Source of the DNA: Sipunculus nudus
Taxonomy: Eukaryota > Annelida > Sipuncula > Golfingiida > Sipunculidae
Direction of reading: 5' to 3'
Length of the DNA: 64,000 nucleotides
NCBI GenBank assembly: GCA_026874595.1
Contig: CM049315.1
Location: 35,976,164 to 36,040,163, forward strand
The translations under genes were made by a program, and so were the position numbers. The stretch's first letter is position 1; the number at the start of each line of letters is the position of its first letter. The notes beneath the pieces were generated by a model. The model ran no database searches, was not told the DNA's origin, and worked only from the letters and a program-made list of their open reading frames with translations. Below, piece after piece: positions 39,005 to 52,557 of the stretch.

Positions 39005-40585
39005 CCCCTTATTGCTTTGGCTTCCGCATAGCAAGAATGCAAAACCTGTCTTTGAAAAGTGTCATACCATCGACTGTAACTATTTCCTCTTTGATGTCGT
39101 CAAGGACAGGTTGGATGATAGAAGAGCCCATTTTTCAGGCCTCCTTTACTTCAGTGAATAAGTCCAAGAGTAATCTGCCTCTTCACTCTCTCCGGAAAAT
39201 AGAGCACCTGTAATGTTCAATAACTTGTGTATAGCACTCTTGTTCACTCTCACTTTCTTTCCTAGCTTGTGTTTTGAATTCTGCTTCTTGGCACTGTCCA
39301 TAAAATGGAGCATATGTAATTTTTTTTATATAAAACGTTGTATGATTTGTCAACACCACAGCGTCATAGATGAGTAATAACACGGATTATAACACAGTGA
39401 TAACAATTGCTTAACTATCTGCCAACACTCGGTTCAAACCGTACATGAAACAGCTGACAACCAAACACTGCGTGGAATTTTATTTTATAATATTGATGCC
39501 GACATGCACTAGATATTGTTAAACGTTGCTATATAGCTGTAGTACACATTGCCTCCTGGCAAGCACTGTTCCATTATAAACCCTTTTTCTCTTTAAGACG
39601 TTTATTAAAGTCTTCTCCAGTGTTAAGCTGTATGGATTTGTATATTCTAATAACCGAGATATGGCGATATACGAGATATGTGTCTACTTCACTGAAAATT
39701 CGCGTTTTAATTCACGTTGAACCGATATAGACATGTGTTTAAGTCCCAATCACGGCTTTGTACACTTTAACGGACGGATAGACGAACAGATAGGCATACG
39801 AAGGACGAACAAAAAGTGATCGCTAAAACCAGACAAGGGTTAGTGCCATGGGCTGTCATTGGGCCAAAGGGTATTTTGTGTATTTTGAGACTGACGTCAT
39901 GACGCTTTAGTCATGCATCTCTTGTATAAAGGGTGCACCTTTCATCCGAAATTTTTTCCCATGTTTTCAACCAAATAGATCTGTGCAGAAGGACCAACAC
40001 GCCTCTCGTTATTGTTGGTTATCTTATAGACACCATGATCTGTAAAAAAAAATATCTTATAGACACCATAATCTTTTGAAAACAGTTTACCACACCATGC
40101 GTGATGGATACTGACAAGAATAAAATTATATGAAATGTATGGTGTCTTTCCAAATATTTTAAGATAAAATATAGAGAGCAATGGTAACAGAAATATATCT
40201 GTGATCCATGATTAATAAAAACAGAACTGATAACAAGTACATACTCTACCGTGTGATAAATAATAAAAATGGAAAAAATGGGAGTACTCACTTGTCCCTG
40301 TGAAACAGAAAGAAAATATCCAACATGGGGTTAACAAGTTCAAACATTTCTCCATATGACCATCTCAAACACATCATCGATATAACATAAAGCGTAGATG
40401 ATATGGATCAAGCAGTAGGGACTCCGAACCCAGTCCGGCCTGTCCAGGAATGACTGTAAAGTCTGTGTGTAAAAGTTAAATTTGATCTCTCTGAAAAGAC
40501 GGGCTTCAGATGCTGTGTTTTGAATATCTGCACACTTGACTCATACGGGCCCACAAGAGTGCATTGCATAGGCCGATTTTAAGTT
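39005..40585 (-). pseudogene. Decayed HNMT-like copy, minus strand
   Basis: On the minus strand, in gene order: exon-2 remnant 40365-40585 (KFNFYTQTLQSFL, then HIIYALCYIDDVFEMV), exon-3 remnant 39940-40035 (VYKITNNNERRVGPS, YLVENMGK) and exon-4 remnant 39012-39212 (starts after TTACAG; PVLDDIKEEIVTVDG). Frame breaks occur in exon 2 and in exon 4 after EEADY. No exon 1 was found. It is a relative of the intact gene at 33587, turned round. Confidence 0.8.
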
Positions 40586-41239
40586 ACCAACGTTAATTCA
40601 CGTCACAAACATATATGGACATCCTGAGTTATATGGCAGAAAGTGAACATACAGAGGTCAACATTCCCATATACCTTGCCTCCAAAAATTTATTCTCAAT
40701 TATTTCTCATATAATGCCATAACATGGCTCGGGACAGTCTATGCCTTTTATTTTTAAATCATTTTGCCAGTCTCTCCACATGACCATCAAGGAATGTCCT
40801 CTGTGTCGTCAGTATACTGACTTTGCTTTAGAACCGTACTTTCAACACAGGAAAGCCCTCCCTTCGTGACATTATTTTAAGGAATTACGACACGAATGCC
40901 GCGCAGCTCTTAAGCGCTACCCGGAGCGATTAAGAAACTCTTGTTCGCTCTCGCACTCGAGGTAGCATACGTGCATATGGAAACGCTCCAGTGATAATAC
41001 TAAAAAAGCATATTTTTATTGCGTTCGCTCTCACGTTCGCGCTTATGGAAACGCAGTTTTAGGGTTTAGAAGATATCGGACGAAACATCATTGATATTGT
41101 TTCTTTGTTAAATTGAATTCAAGTAAGCGATACGTTGCTGATGACACAATTCCCTCAAGCTATTTAATCCGCATTAAATGCCATAAAATCGAAGAATTAA
41201 GTCCTAATTATGAAATTATTTAGAATGATGCCCACCTTG

Positions 41240-42846
41240 AATGCTAGTATATCAGGCATTCGAGATGTTGCTGAATTTAAATCTGTTGTTGAGTCCAACG
41301 AAGAAAGCTGGCAAATATCCAAGGATACGGTGTCTAAGGCTCGTCACTTAATGGGCATCAAATTTAAGTTTTACAAGCAGACAATACAATCATTTTTTAA
41401 TGTTCGGACCGTGTGGGTCCATACACCCTGATCCACAACATCCGCGCTTTAATCTATGATGATTATGTCTTGGAGTTCGTCATAGAGAAATGTGCGTGCT
41501 TGTTAACACCAAAAGGGGTATTTTTCACCTTTCATCCCGGTGAAAGTAAATATATGGGCAATTTAAAAGGAAAACTCAAACTTTACCTTTTCCATATTTG
41601 TTTGGAATACGTTTGATTATTCATATAAGAAAGGTGTTATCTTCACCTTTAGTCATGAATATTACTTGCTTAACTTTTTTTTAGAAATTGAGTAAAATAG
41701 AGCGCCGAATATTAAATATTAAAACAGTGCGACTTCCGGTTGGTTACAGCATTTGTCCCTTAGGCTTCTCAGCTTGCATATCAAATGTATGTGGTTATGA
41801 TCATTTTTTTTATAAACATTCGTCCGTGAATGTTTCTGTTTAAACTCTTCCTCACAGGATAGCTTTTTTATCTGCATGTGTTTGTGCGACAAATACAAAT
41901 GATTTGCATTAATATAGCTAAAGATATTTTCCACTCAGGATTTGTCAAACTTTTTCAGGTGTAGGTAGCGTGTTTGTGTACAACAATAACAAGAAAAGAC
42001 TCTTTAGTCAACCCAGGCAGATGTAGTTTGTGGAAAATATGGAAAAGATGCTGGAAGATCAGTGTATCCCTTTTACAGGAGATGCTTTTTATGTCTTCCC
42101 TGACGTTGCTAAGTGTGATTCGGAAATGAGCAAGTGGCATTAAACAATGGGTAAGTTTCAAATCTGGTTATGGTCACTATGAAATTTCAAACCATATTTC
42201 CTTATTTAACATATTCGTTTATTGTGTGTATGGTTTTAAAGGGTAAATGCGTATAGGTAAAAATGTAGACCGGATTTTAGAAAATATGCACATCCATACA
42301 TCAGTTAACCTTCAGTTTTTTAAAATGTAAAAAGATCAAGGGAACACCTTTTAATAAAATTATGGAAGCTACTCCCTTTTTTAAACCTAGAATTGGAACT
42401 TAATTTATGAGACACTCATATGAAGTCCTCAATACATCAACAGCGGCAAGATCAAACCCAAGATCAAACATACGAAAGCATACAAAAATAATCGTGATTT
42501 AAAAGAATGTTTGTATGGCGAATAGAAGAGCTTCATGTAATAGTGTTCTTAGCAAAAAATGAGAAGCAACGAATGTTGGCATATTTAGATCCTCTTTCAC
42601 TGTTCATAACAATAGTATTTACAACACGTCCTTGCATGTTACAGGTGCTCTGTTTCCCGAAGGTGAAAATGATGAGGCAGATCGCCTTTTGGAAATATTC
42701 ACCGAGGTAAGCGGCGCCCGCAGAAAGGCCTTTCCCCTTGCTCAACATGTGTTTGGCGACGTTAAGGAGGAAATGGTAACAATCGATGGCTAAACTATCC
42801 TAAAAGATATATATTTTCTTTTCGCCATGTGGAAACCAAACCATTA
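41240..42846 (+). pseudogene. Decayed HNMT-like copy, plus strand
   Basis: Exon-2 remnant 41240-41560 (VESNEESWQISKDTV, FKFYKQTIQSFF, a frameshift, then CACLLTPKGVFFTF), exon-3 remnant 41959-42150 (VFVYNNNKKRL, in-frame TAG at 42024-42026 where the intact gene has Tyr) and exon-4 remnant 42647-42846 (ALFPEGEND, EADRLLEIFTEV, a TAA soon after EEMVTIDG). Splice acceptors are still visible. No first exon is seen. Confidence 0.8.
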
Positions 42847-44439
42847 AGGTGAAATTTCATATTTAAAATTCAAAGATATAGTGAGGATTAATAGAGGTAA
42901 ATGTATGTTATCCTTAATTTTCCTGAATAGAATATTAATTATAGCGAAAGATGGATTGTCTTTGTTTATTGAAAGTGCTTGTATATTTATCTGTTTGCCT
43001 GCAATATGTTTACTATGTAACTTTTAGACAGACATGCGGTAATAGCAACCTTTTTTATTTTATAGGAACCGATGGGAGGGGATTCAGTTTGATCCCAAAT
43101 TGTGATCTCCTTTTAATATGTGTGTGCTTTTGTACTTCAGTATGTGTTTACTCGGGGCGTATAACTTTCTCTTTATGTTGATCTTGTTCTCCTTCTCTTC
43201 ATCCGAAAATAGAAGAATTTCGAAAATGTCTTAGTAGATCACGAATTATAACTCGAATTTTAATCCCCTAGCTGCTAAGTGCAAGGATTATCCCATTACA
43301 GTTTTAGACAATAATAAGCTGAAATAGGAACCTAAGATTATATACTTAGGAATAAATATTTCCAGTTCTCTCACTGGGTGTGTGGTTAAATGTGCAAGTA
43401 AACTCTGTCTAATAGAATTTAGTACCCTTCCTAGAAAGTTATCGAATACATCTTTTCTCAATATTGCTATTTTGTTTATGGTTCAAGGAATTTAAAGCTC
43501 TGAAGTAAAGATATTGCTTCTCTCACCACTACATATAATAAAGGTATGAGTAATGTTTGTAAATCCCCGCCAACAGTACTTAAATATATTGCATTAAATG
43601 TAACCGGGGACAAAATAAGATGTCAGAAATGCCTTTTAGAAAAATCGTTACCTTCAAATTTAGAAAATTCTAACTCTATATTCAGAGAGGTCCGTGAAAA
43701 ATCTGCTTTGAAACTTGAAATTAGGTCTCTGTTAACCATATCCTCGGAAGTATGCTTCAGTTGAAATGGAATACCACCTACAAAATTTCAGATGATAAAA
43801 TTCCTTTTGTGAATGTCTTTCTATTCAGCTGAGCGTCAAGACACCGGGGTACCTTGTTTCGTTTTTATTAGATTCACGCGGAGAATATCACAAAATAATC
43901 AACCAGTGCTAAAAAAGTGCTAACGTTTCATTACTCGAAATATGTTCAGTATCAACATGTCAGTACAATATCAACTTCATACCAAACCGAAGACTTTGTA
44001 ATCTCTTTTAAAATAACGGTCCTGAAGTTGCCGTAATATTTATACCTTCTTACTTAAATATTCATTTTATAATGAGGAGGTTATTCGTTACCTAATGATT
44101 GTGATATATTTATATAAAATGGTGCAAAGATTGGGTTTTTCGAATTGTTTGCACTTCCACATATTTGCTAATAAATGTTAAAATTAGGTCTAAAGCTGGA
44201 CGCATAAAATGAATTGGCTTTTGCTATTCATCTGTGTTAGGTCACCACATGGACCATTCATGGCATTTGAAGCGATGATTTCTATGTTTCCTATGCTTAA
44301 CAAACGGCAAAAGGACTTTACCGAAGTAAGTCCATCGGCTGCAGTTTAAAACATTTGAACATCAGGATACTATTATGTTACAGTTTTACGTTGGCAAGTG
44401 TATTAAGTCGTTTAATTATTAATTACGGTCCGGTAATAT
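42847..44439. other. Intergenic, possible retroelement trace
   Basis: Near 43330-43480 a frame reads IIYLGINISSSLT, faintly like the end of a LINE reverse transcriptase; this is weak. The ORF at 43546-43764 is not recognised. Confidence 0.35.
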
Positions 44440-44965
44440 AGCAATATTGAACATTGTCTCGTGCATGTCGGCATCAGTATTGTCAAATTAGTACTATATG
44501 TTTGGTTGTCAGCTGTTTCATTCACGGTTTGGAACGGAGTGTTGACAGATATTAAGCAGTAGTTAACTGTTATCACACACGTATGACGCTACAGTGTTGA
44601 CAATTTATAGAATTTTTTAAAAATAAAATCTTTAACTTTGTTTATGCTCTATTTTCAGGACAGTGCCAAGAATCATATTACAAAACACAAGAAAACAGCT
44701 TTTCTTCTTTTTTCAAGAGAGAGTGAACAATATTGCAAAACACATTTTCTTGAACATTACAGGTGCTCTATTTTCCGGTAACAGTGAAGAGGCAGATTAT
44801 TTCTTGGAATTATTTACCAAGGTAACGGTCGTCCACAAAAATGGACCCTTCTCTGATTCAACCTGTCCATGACGACATCAAAGAGGAAATGATTACAGTC
44901 GATGTAAAAATACTTTTAAAAGACTGGTGCTGCATCTTTGTTATGCGGAAACCAATGCAATTTAT
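44440..44965 (+). pseudogene. HNMT-like last-exon fragment, inverted repeat of 39005-39535
   Basis: Exon-4 remnant from 44763 (after ACATTACAG): ALFSGNSEEADYFLELFTKV, then a frameshift and DDIKEEMITVD, with a final LKDWCCIFVMRKP. About 320 bp upstream of it also match the reverse complement of 39215-39535 (TTTGGTTGTCAGCTGTTTCA and GACAGTGCCAAGAA). The two blocks form an inverted repeat about 4.9 kb apart. Confidence 0.8.
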
Positions 44966-45811
44966 TTTAAAGCTTAAAGTGTTGAGCAAAGTAATTACTG
45001 TCGGGTTTTGAAACGGCTGAAGAATGTTATATACCTTGTCGTTTGATATGTTGCATGAAAAAATTATATATCGGTCTTTTAAATATAACTGGTACAGTAT
45101 TAATGTCATGGCTAACAGAGAAAATAATTTAAAATGTTAGATAAACAAAGGTTTATGTAAGAAATTGAATTAATAGCTTGCTTTCTAGATATGGCATATA
45201 ATTTTCTGAAATATATTGTTAAATTCGTAACTGGGATCTGCAGACAAGTAAGACGTATGCTCCATTTTTTACGATATAAATGTCAGCAACCATGTAATAT
45301 TGGGATAGTTGTTCATTTGCTGGACACAAAGATACCTTTAGAAGCACATTCTCTTTGATAATAAATACATTCTGATCCAAGATCAATTCAACTTTGATAT
45401 GGCCAAATAAAGAACTATACTTAAATTCATTTGTCATTGTATGGCATACGGCTGAAATCGCCAATGTACAGCTGTCAGAATACATTTTATTAATAAATTT
45501 ACAAAGCAGATGGAAAAATAGTTCTCTTTGTGGTTAAACCCAAATTGACAGTGCATGTCAGGTCTATGGATGTGGCCCAAATGGGGTATACTTTGATATC
45601 TTTCAAGTCACCCTATATAAATTAACAATTTCAATATAACCGACAAGCTCATTTGATGTACATTGTTTGCCTTTGCATTACTAAATTGTCTGTGTTTAAA
45701 CCTGTGGGAAGCAGCAGTGACTCATACAATAAATGAAGCCGTCGCTATACTTAAATCGATCTTCCCCACACTAAAACACATAGTTCCCGGATAAAGACTG
45801 CCACAGGAACG
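44966..45811. other. Region upstream of the kringle-mucin gene
   Basis: No ORF of note. The last 100 bp before 45812 must hold the 5' UTR and probably the promoter; only the AP-1-like site stands out. Confidence 0.4.
45718..45724 (+). promoter_or_regulatory. AP-1/bZIP consensus upstream of the kringle-mucin start
   Basis: TGACTCA lies 88 bp before the start codon of the complete gene. It is a perfect AP-1-type match, but a 7-mer is expected by chance in a window this size. I see no clear TATA box here. Confidence 0.2.
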
Positions 45812-47178
45812 ATGGCCTTCAAGCAAGGTATGTGTAGGTTTACCTTATTAATACACATACCGCATTAATTGTCTTTCCGAATGGTTGTGGACTATGAGTG
45901 GAGAACATTTATAGGATGATACACCTTTTCTAGAGACGCTAGTAATAATGTCAAGCTCCCATAAGTAATAAAGGAAACATATTAACTTATCCTTTTTGCT
46001 CTTCGAGGTCTTCCCTGGTCATTTCTTACTACCGAATATCTCATTATTAAATCCGACTGTTTATGTGTCCTCGAATATGCCAGTCTGAACAAAGGGTGCA
46101 CTGTAGGTTGCTCTTCATGGAGACGGTAAAAAGTATCTCGGAACGAATCGACATTAGAGGAGCCAATGGAAAGTACATTGGTCAAAATAAACACAATCAG
46201 GTTCATGCCTACATGTTATTGTCTTATGTTTTGAACCACAGATTAAAGAAAATTTGGGAACATATATTTATATATTAACATTTACCTAACAAGAGGAGTT
46301 TAACGTTACTCATGTCTGGATATTCTGTAAGACCAGGTTGGAGCGTTTATCTATGTACAACAAAGCGTGTCAGACGTTCAATTAGTGAGGCATAAAATCA
46401 AGCCGTGTTGGGGACGTTTTTCTAATATTGGTAACAGTGAGTCTGGTATATAAAGTAACATACACTGAAAATGTCAATATTAAAGCATATACTTTTCAGA
46501 TATTCAGCAAGGCTGAATGCTTAGCTGAATTAAAGGTTCCTTCGACAATGGGAACATGGCTCCCAGCGTGCTCAAATTCATGCATTTTGCAAATAGACCT
46601 TGGGTATATATCAAGTGACCTTATTCTACATCCAGCTGCTACCATTCTGCCCATCTGACCTTCTGAGTGTAAAAATCATGTTCTTTCACAAAGCTTGCAG
46701 AATATAGGTCACAGTGACACTTTTACTGGTTTTTACAATAACCTCCCTGAATCTTCATCTTATTAAAATTTTCTAGGTCCCACTGTAATCAATATTGCAA
46801 ATCTGCCGTTTAGGGTGCTCAAATCATAACTATTCACTGACATTGTAGAAATATTACAATGTTTCATGAAGCGGGTTTTCTCCATGTAATAATGGTATGT
46901 TACAAATCCGCTTTGACAACCAGACCCAACATTTTTATACACACGGCTTTCAAGTTCTCATTCGTTATATCGATTCGTTGAGTTGGATCGAGATTATTCG
47001 GAGTCAAATGATCACATTTAATACGATACACTTCAGTAGTTAACATATGATTGCCAATGATTAGGAATTCTTATATTTTCATTGTGCTCTGTTTTAACGA
47101 AATTGCTCATTGCTCATTCATTTGCAGCTTCTATTTTTGGCGTCTTTGTGGCTGTGATGGGTCTATATCTGACAGATG
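45812..47178 (+). CDS. Signal-peptide exons 1 and 2 of the kringle-mucin gene
   Basis: The start ATG is at 45812. Exon 1 codes MAFKQ and ends at 45827 before a GTATGT donor, phase 1. Exon 2 (47128-47178) follows a TTTGCAG acceptor and ends before GTATAC, again phase 1. Joined, they read MAFKQASIFGVFVAVMGLYL followed by TDG. This is a short basic start then a hydrophobic core, as in a signal peptide, and it leads straight into the first kringle cysteine. I chose this start because it is the nearest upstream ATG with a phase-1 donor whose product is a secretion signal. The exons are too short for ORF scans. Confidence 0.7.
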
Positions 47179-50100
47179 GTATACAATTTATGAATAAATA
47201 AAAACATCTTATACTAATATATGTAATTAGCCACGTTATGTAAGATTTAATTTTGGGAAACGTATCTAGCATTAATAATGAATTTATCATGACACTCTGT
47301 GCGTAATTTCAGCTGTATAGTCTCACTTTTTATTTCATGATCAGGAATGTAAACCTATCATCCCGATATTATTTTTTTTTAAATTATTCCTCAACTACCT
47401 GAATAATAGGCCTAATTTCTAAAGTGCCTAGTTATTTGTTTCTAGGCATAGTTACTTTACGGATGTCGGATATACACTATAAAAATACCTAAAAAATATG
47501 CCGACCATGTCAAGATAACAATTTCGAAAACAATGGACAGAGTGCAATATCGGCTTTCATATGTAAACGTATGTAGATTGCGTCGGGTGAGAAATATTGT
47601 CATCCAAAGTCACATTTACGGTATATGCAGAACGTAGGAACACTTGGGCGGATATCAATAAAAACATTTTTTTTTCTGACTGACCATTTTAATATAATAT
47701 TTCAACAAATTTTAACGAATCGTTTCGTAAGGGTGCAAATACACAATTATGGGGAGAGAATACGCTGGGACAGTTGACACAACAGTGACAGGTGATAAGT
47801 GTCAGCGCTGGGCTGACCAGTACCCTCACAGACACTCGACGCATCTGGAAGAACTACCGGATGAGACGCTCCCGGACGCAGCCAACTTCTGTCGTAACCC
47901 TGACAACAGAGAATCAGGCCCCTGGTGTTACACTATGAACCCTAAAATCAGGACTGAGTCGTGCGATGTCCCTATGTGTGGTAAGAAAATAAGGGATGAT
48001 CATATCCCCAGATTCCATCCAATGATTAAATCCCCCGTTAAATATGGTAAGCGGAATAATATTTTTAACATTATTTGAATTAAATTCAATGTATTATATT
48101 TGTTTATCAAGTTATTAAGAAATGTGAAAAGCACCAAAAATTAAGCCCTGTGAACATTGTCACATCGATCGATTGTTATAAAATATTTGATCAAAGTTGG
48201 TAATGTAACAGAATGGTAGCTTAGCTCATCCTAAATGATATTCTAAAAATATTTTTTTAAAGTTTTAACCGAATGGACAGGACATTTTTTATATTTATTA
48301 TGCTTTAGCTCAAGCTTTGACTATTACGAAATAATTAATATTTTTATTGCTTGCAGAATGTTATTACACGGAAAGGGGAACCAACTATCTTGGTACCTTG
48401 AATATATCCGAAAAAGGATATTTTTGTCAGGATTGGATCAAAGACCTGCCACATGTTCATCTGGATAAGAAAGATGAAATGTTCCCCGAAAAATCGGTAG
48501 AAAAAGCCAAGAACTATTGCAGGAATCCGACAAATGATGTTCGACCTTGGTGTTACACAGAATACATACTTGAACGAAAAAACTTTTGCGACGTCTCAAT
48601 ATGCCGTGAGTATTTAAAAATATATATAAATATTAATTAATATATATATAAATATAAATATTAATTTATATATATAAAATAAAAATAGACCAAGACCTCG
48701 AGCCACAAAGGCACAACTGGGTCTAAAATTTTAGACCGCCTATAACGGGACGTAGCATGGTAAACCAACGATCCGTCCGTCCGTCCATCTGTATGTCCGT
48801 CGGTTTACTTTTAGTGTCGCCCCGATAACTTAGCAATAGATTATCCCGCCCGAGTTCGAATTTGGGTAATATCCACATATATTTAATAAGGTCGGAGGTT
48901 AATGGGCTTCTTTATGGCTGGAATAATCCATTGATAAGTAGTTTCGTAAAAATCCACCAAAGCTCCGGTAAATTATCGTGGCGACACTAAAGGTGAACGG
49001 ACTGACACAAGGTAATACCTTCAGTTCGATTCCTTGCAAAATCCGTACATATTAAAGCGGTCAGAGATCACCAGACTTCGGTGTGGTTGTTTCACCAAAT
49101 GAAGGACGGATATACATTGAACTCATTATAAAAAAAAATCTATATATTAATAGCGTAGGGCGAATTTTGTAATTTTTCTCTAATACTCTTGTACGGATGA
49201 CCGTGATTTTTGACATACATACGCTCTGGGTTTGAAATATAAGCGTATTACGTGCATAATTAATAACTTAAAATTTAACACCCCCAAAGTTTTTAACATA
49301 TAATATTGACTTAAAATGTTTTAAAAATCGAGGTTTTTGTCTCATTCCTGCAGTAACACATGTAAAATTCCTGTAAAATATTGATTTAATACGTTCTAAC
49401 TGGTATTAGTTTCTTTACATGCATATGCAATCTCATTTCAATAATGTTTATGTAATACTTTTTTTTCAACGCCTTTGTTTTCTCATTCAGTATCTATGCT
49501 TATTGCGTATAAGTCATGGCCATCATAGTTACTATTTTCACAAATGAAACTGGTATTTCTGCATTAACTTCTAAGGTCTTATTTTTAATGTATATATGAT
49601 ATTGTGGATCAGTTTCTCATGTCACATGGCACATGTGTAAGTGACAATTTGTCAAAGAAGAACCGGACCACATGTTAGGCACTGGCTTGGGGCGATCGTG
49701 TGCGACTGTACGCAGTTCCGAAACATGTTCCGAAAGATTTTTATCCATAACACCATACAAATAATGGATCTATATATAAACAGCATACCGCGATTTATGT
49801 GATTTTCCGTATCTCCAGATTTCCGATACCACCGTCCGGACTGTCGTATTCGCCCCAAACCGTGCGTAATTGCTAGTAGTTTCTCATATGAATTACATTT
49901 TTATCGACATTCACGCATATGTAATGAGATCAGGTATCACAAGGTCTGCGACGGGCGTATTATGCTCTAATTGCGGTGCTCTTGTTTTATTTTATGGTCT
50001 ACCACAATATTAATATGATTTGATATTCTATCAGTGTTACAATGCACAAAAATTCCTGTGCATTTCAGCATGCTCTAACGACGTTCTAGGAACAAAATAT

Positions 50101-52347
50101 CAAGGAGACATAGCTCAGACACAAAGCGGCCTCACTTGTCAAGAATGGTCGTCACACAGTCCTCACCGTCACTCTGTAAATGCTGACAGCTCGATGAGCA
50201 ACAAATGTCGAAACCCCACGGCGAGTGTGGACGGGCCTTGGTGTTATACCATGGACCCGTTAGTCAAGTCAGAAAGCTGTGGTGTACCGTCATGTCGTAA
50301 GCTTTATTTTCCCAAAAAGTAATGTGTTGGTTAAGGTACTTAATTAAGCAGGGGTCAAAATTCCCTTTCTCCCCAGCGGCCCTGAGGCATGTACTAAAAT
50401 CTATGAATCATCCGCTGTGACTTTTTTATGTACGAGTAGAACCCTTAACCCCTTAAATCCACTACGTAAAATTATCAGAAATTTTTACTGGCCTCGTTAT
50501 TGAATTGTTAGACCGTCAAACGTTTTTGAAAGTTTATTAAGCTATAGTCACCTGGGAGAAATGCTATCCCTTTTGTTCAGAGAAGTTTGGAAATCTGACT
50601 CTATATACGAAATTGAGAAATTTTTGTAGTTTGCACCACAGGTGACATTTTTATTCATTGATACTTTTGAGGAAATTGGCTGTTATGAAGCGCCGCTGCA
50701 GTGGTAGCGTAATGGAGCTTACTTATTCAGAAGCAGCTCATGGAAGACGTTTTCTATCATTTGACTCTTGGCATACATTGTGCGTTGTAATATGATTTAT
50801 AACATATATATGTAACACACATATATGTTGTATATTGTTATTTAAGACCGACAACTGACTTCCTGGGTAATTTTCCATCAAAAGCATCGCTCATACTACA
50901 CTCTTTATCCACTTAAAATAAAAAAAAAAATGGTAGAAATTGTGAAATAATAAAATATAAATCTTGTCCTTTTATATTTGTTTGAAGACTTCAGGAAAAT
51001 TCGGACTCTGGTGTATGAAGGAGACATAACAGGTTTGTATTCAGTACGACTACACATGTTCATCACACATAATAAAAAAAACCTAGCCACATTTTGAGTA
51101 TTCATTGGACTTCTGGGTGGCCTTTTGATTTTATGTGCTTGAGAAACTATAGGGTAAAGGTTATAAAAAGTGTACTTGTTATATTTTGACTATACTGCCT
51201 TAAGGATTTCCGCCTTCTAATGATGCCCAGACCTTTCTTTTACCATTGCTTTCGGTGCACGATAACTAACTGCGTTTACCCAGTCAGCCTAATTTGGTAG
51301 TCCAGGTTAACACTTACTAAAGTTTTAAATTTCCCTGTGACGCAAAGTCTGCCATTATTCCGTGGCCTCTCGTCCGTTTAGTCTTTCAAGGAAATGGCTA
51401 AACGGATTTGTCAAATATTTGTAAAACAGGACAATAAACCTCGACAGTTTACCCACCCTAGGATAATTATCCACCCGACAATTATCCCGTAAGACAATTA
51501 CCCCGGTAATTGTCCGATGGCCTGTTTGTACGTACGTTTGGTCAGTGATTCTAGGGTGTTTAAGTTTTGTTTGTTAGGCATAAAAAATGTTTAATAAGTA
51601 TTTTTGAATGTAAGCATAACGTTAGCATTCTTAAAAATTATAACTTTTTCAAACTTTCATAGAAAAAAATTAAATGAAGTGAACTGATGATCATTCCAAT
51701 GAGTTCATATGGAACTATTTGTATATATCTGCGTGTGTGTATGTATGTATATACATATGTTTTTCTGTAATAATATGTCACCCGGATATTATTGCCTTGC
51801 CATATATTTAGTTCTCAAACCAATATGCACTTGAGCAGAGGTATATCTTTATGAGGTAATCTACCTAGAGACCTTGTGTTTTCACGTAACTGTTGTTATG
51901 TTTCTAAATTCTTTGGAAACTGGTAACAGGTAAAGAATGGTTGTTTGGGTCCTTGTGCATCTTGTTTCGGTCCATATTTCTAAAGCTTATTTTTCAAAGA
52001 ATGTAAAGCTGATATACTGGGAGAAGATTATCGAGGAACCCAGACTAGGACCGTCAGTCTTAAGACCTGTCAAAGATGGGACACACAGTACCCACACTCA
52101 CATCCTTACACGGACGCCAAAAACTTCCCAGATGATTCTATAGAGGAAGCGAGCAACTTCTGCAGAAACCCTGACAAGGCACCTACAGGGCCGTGGTGTT
52201 ACACGACCGACCCAGACACTGAACTAGAAACCTGCAACGTTAAAGCATGTGGTGAGTTGGACTGCAAAACCTCAACTAGTCATGGCGGAAGGCTAACATT
52301 CCAACTATTTGCTTATGAATGCTCGGCTAATTTGCAGCTGTCAAACA

Positions 52348-52394
<47 letters not shown>

Positions 52395-52525
52395 TGTGTG
52401 TATGTGTAGGTAAAGAGAAAGAGTGACACCATTCAGATAGACTAACTTGTTTATTAAACACGAGCTTTTGAAGCGCACAGGCTTCTTCATCAGATGACCA
52501 CACAGGTGACGCACACACCCTCCCT

Positions 52526-52557
<32 letters not shown>

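Noticed and set aside
47749-48078. 109-codon ORF starting at an internal Met of kringle 1
   Set aside because: The kringle starts upstream at Cys 47734 after a splice acceptor, and the last 32 codons are intron.
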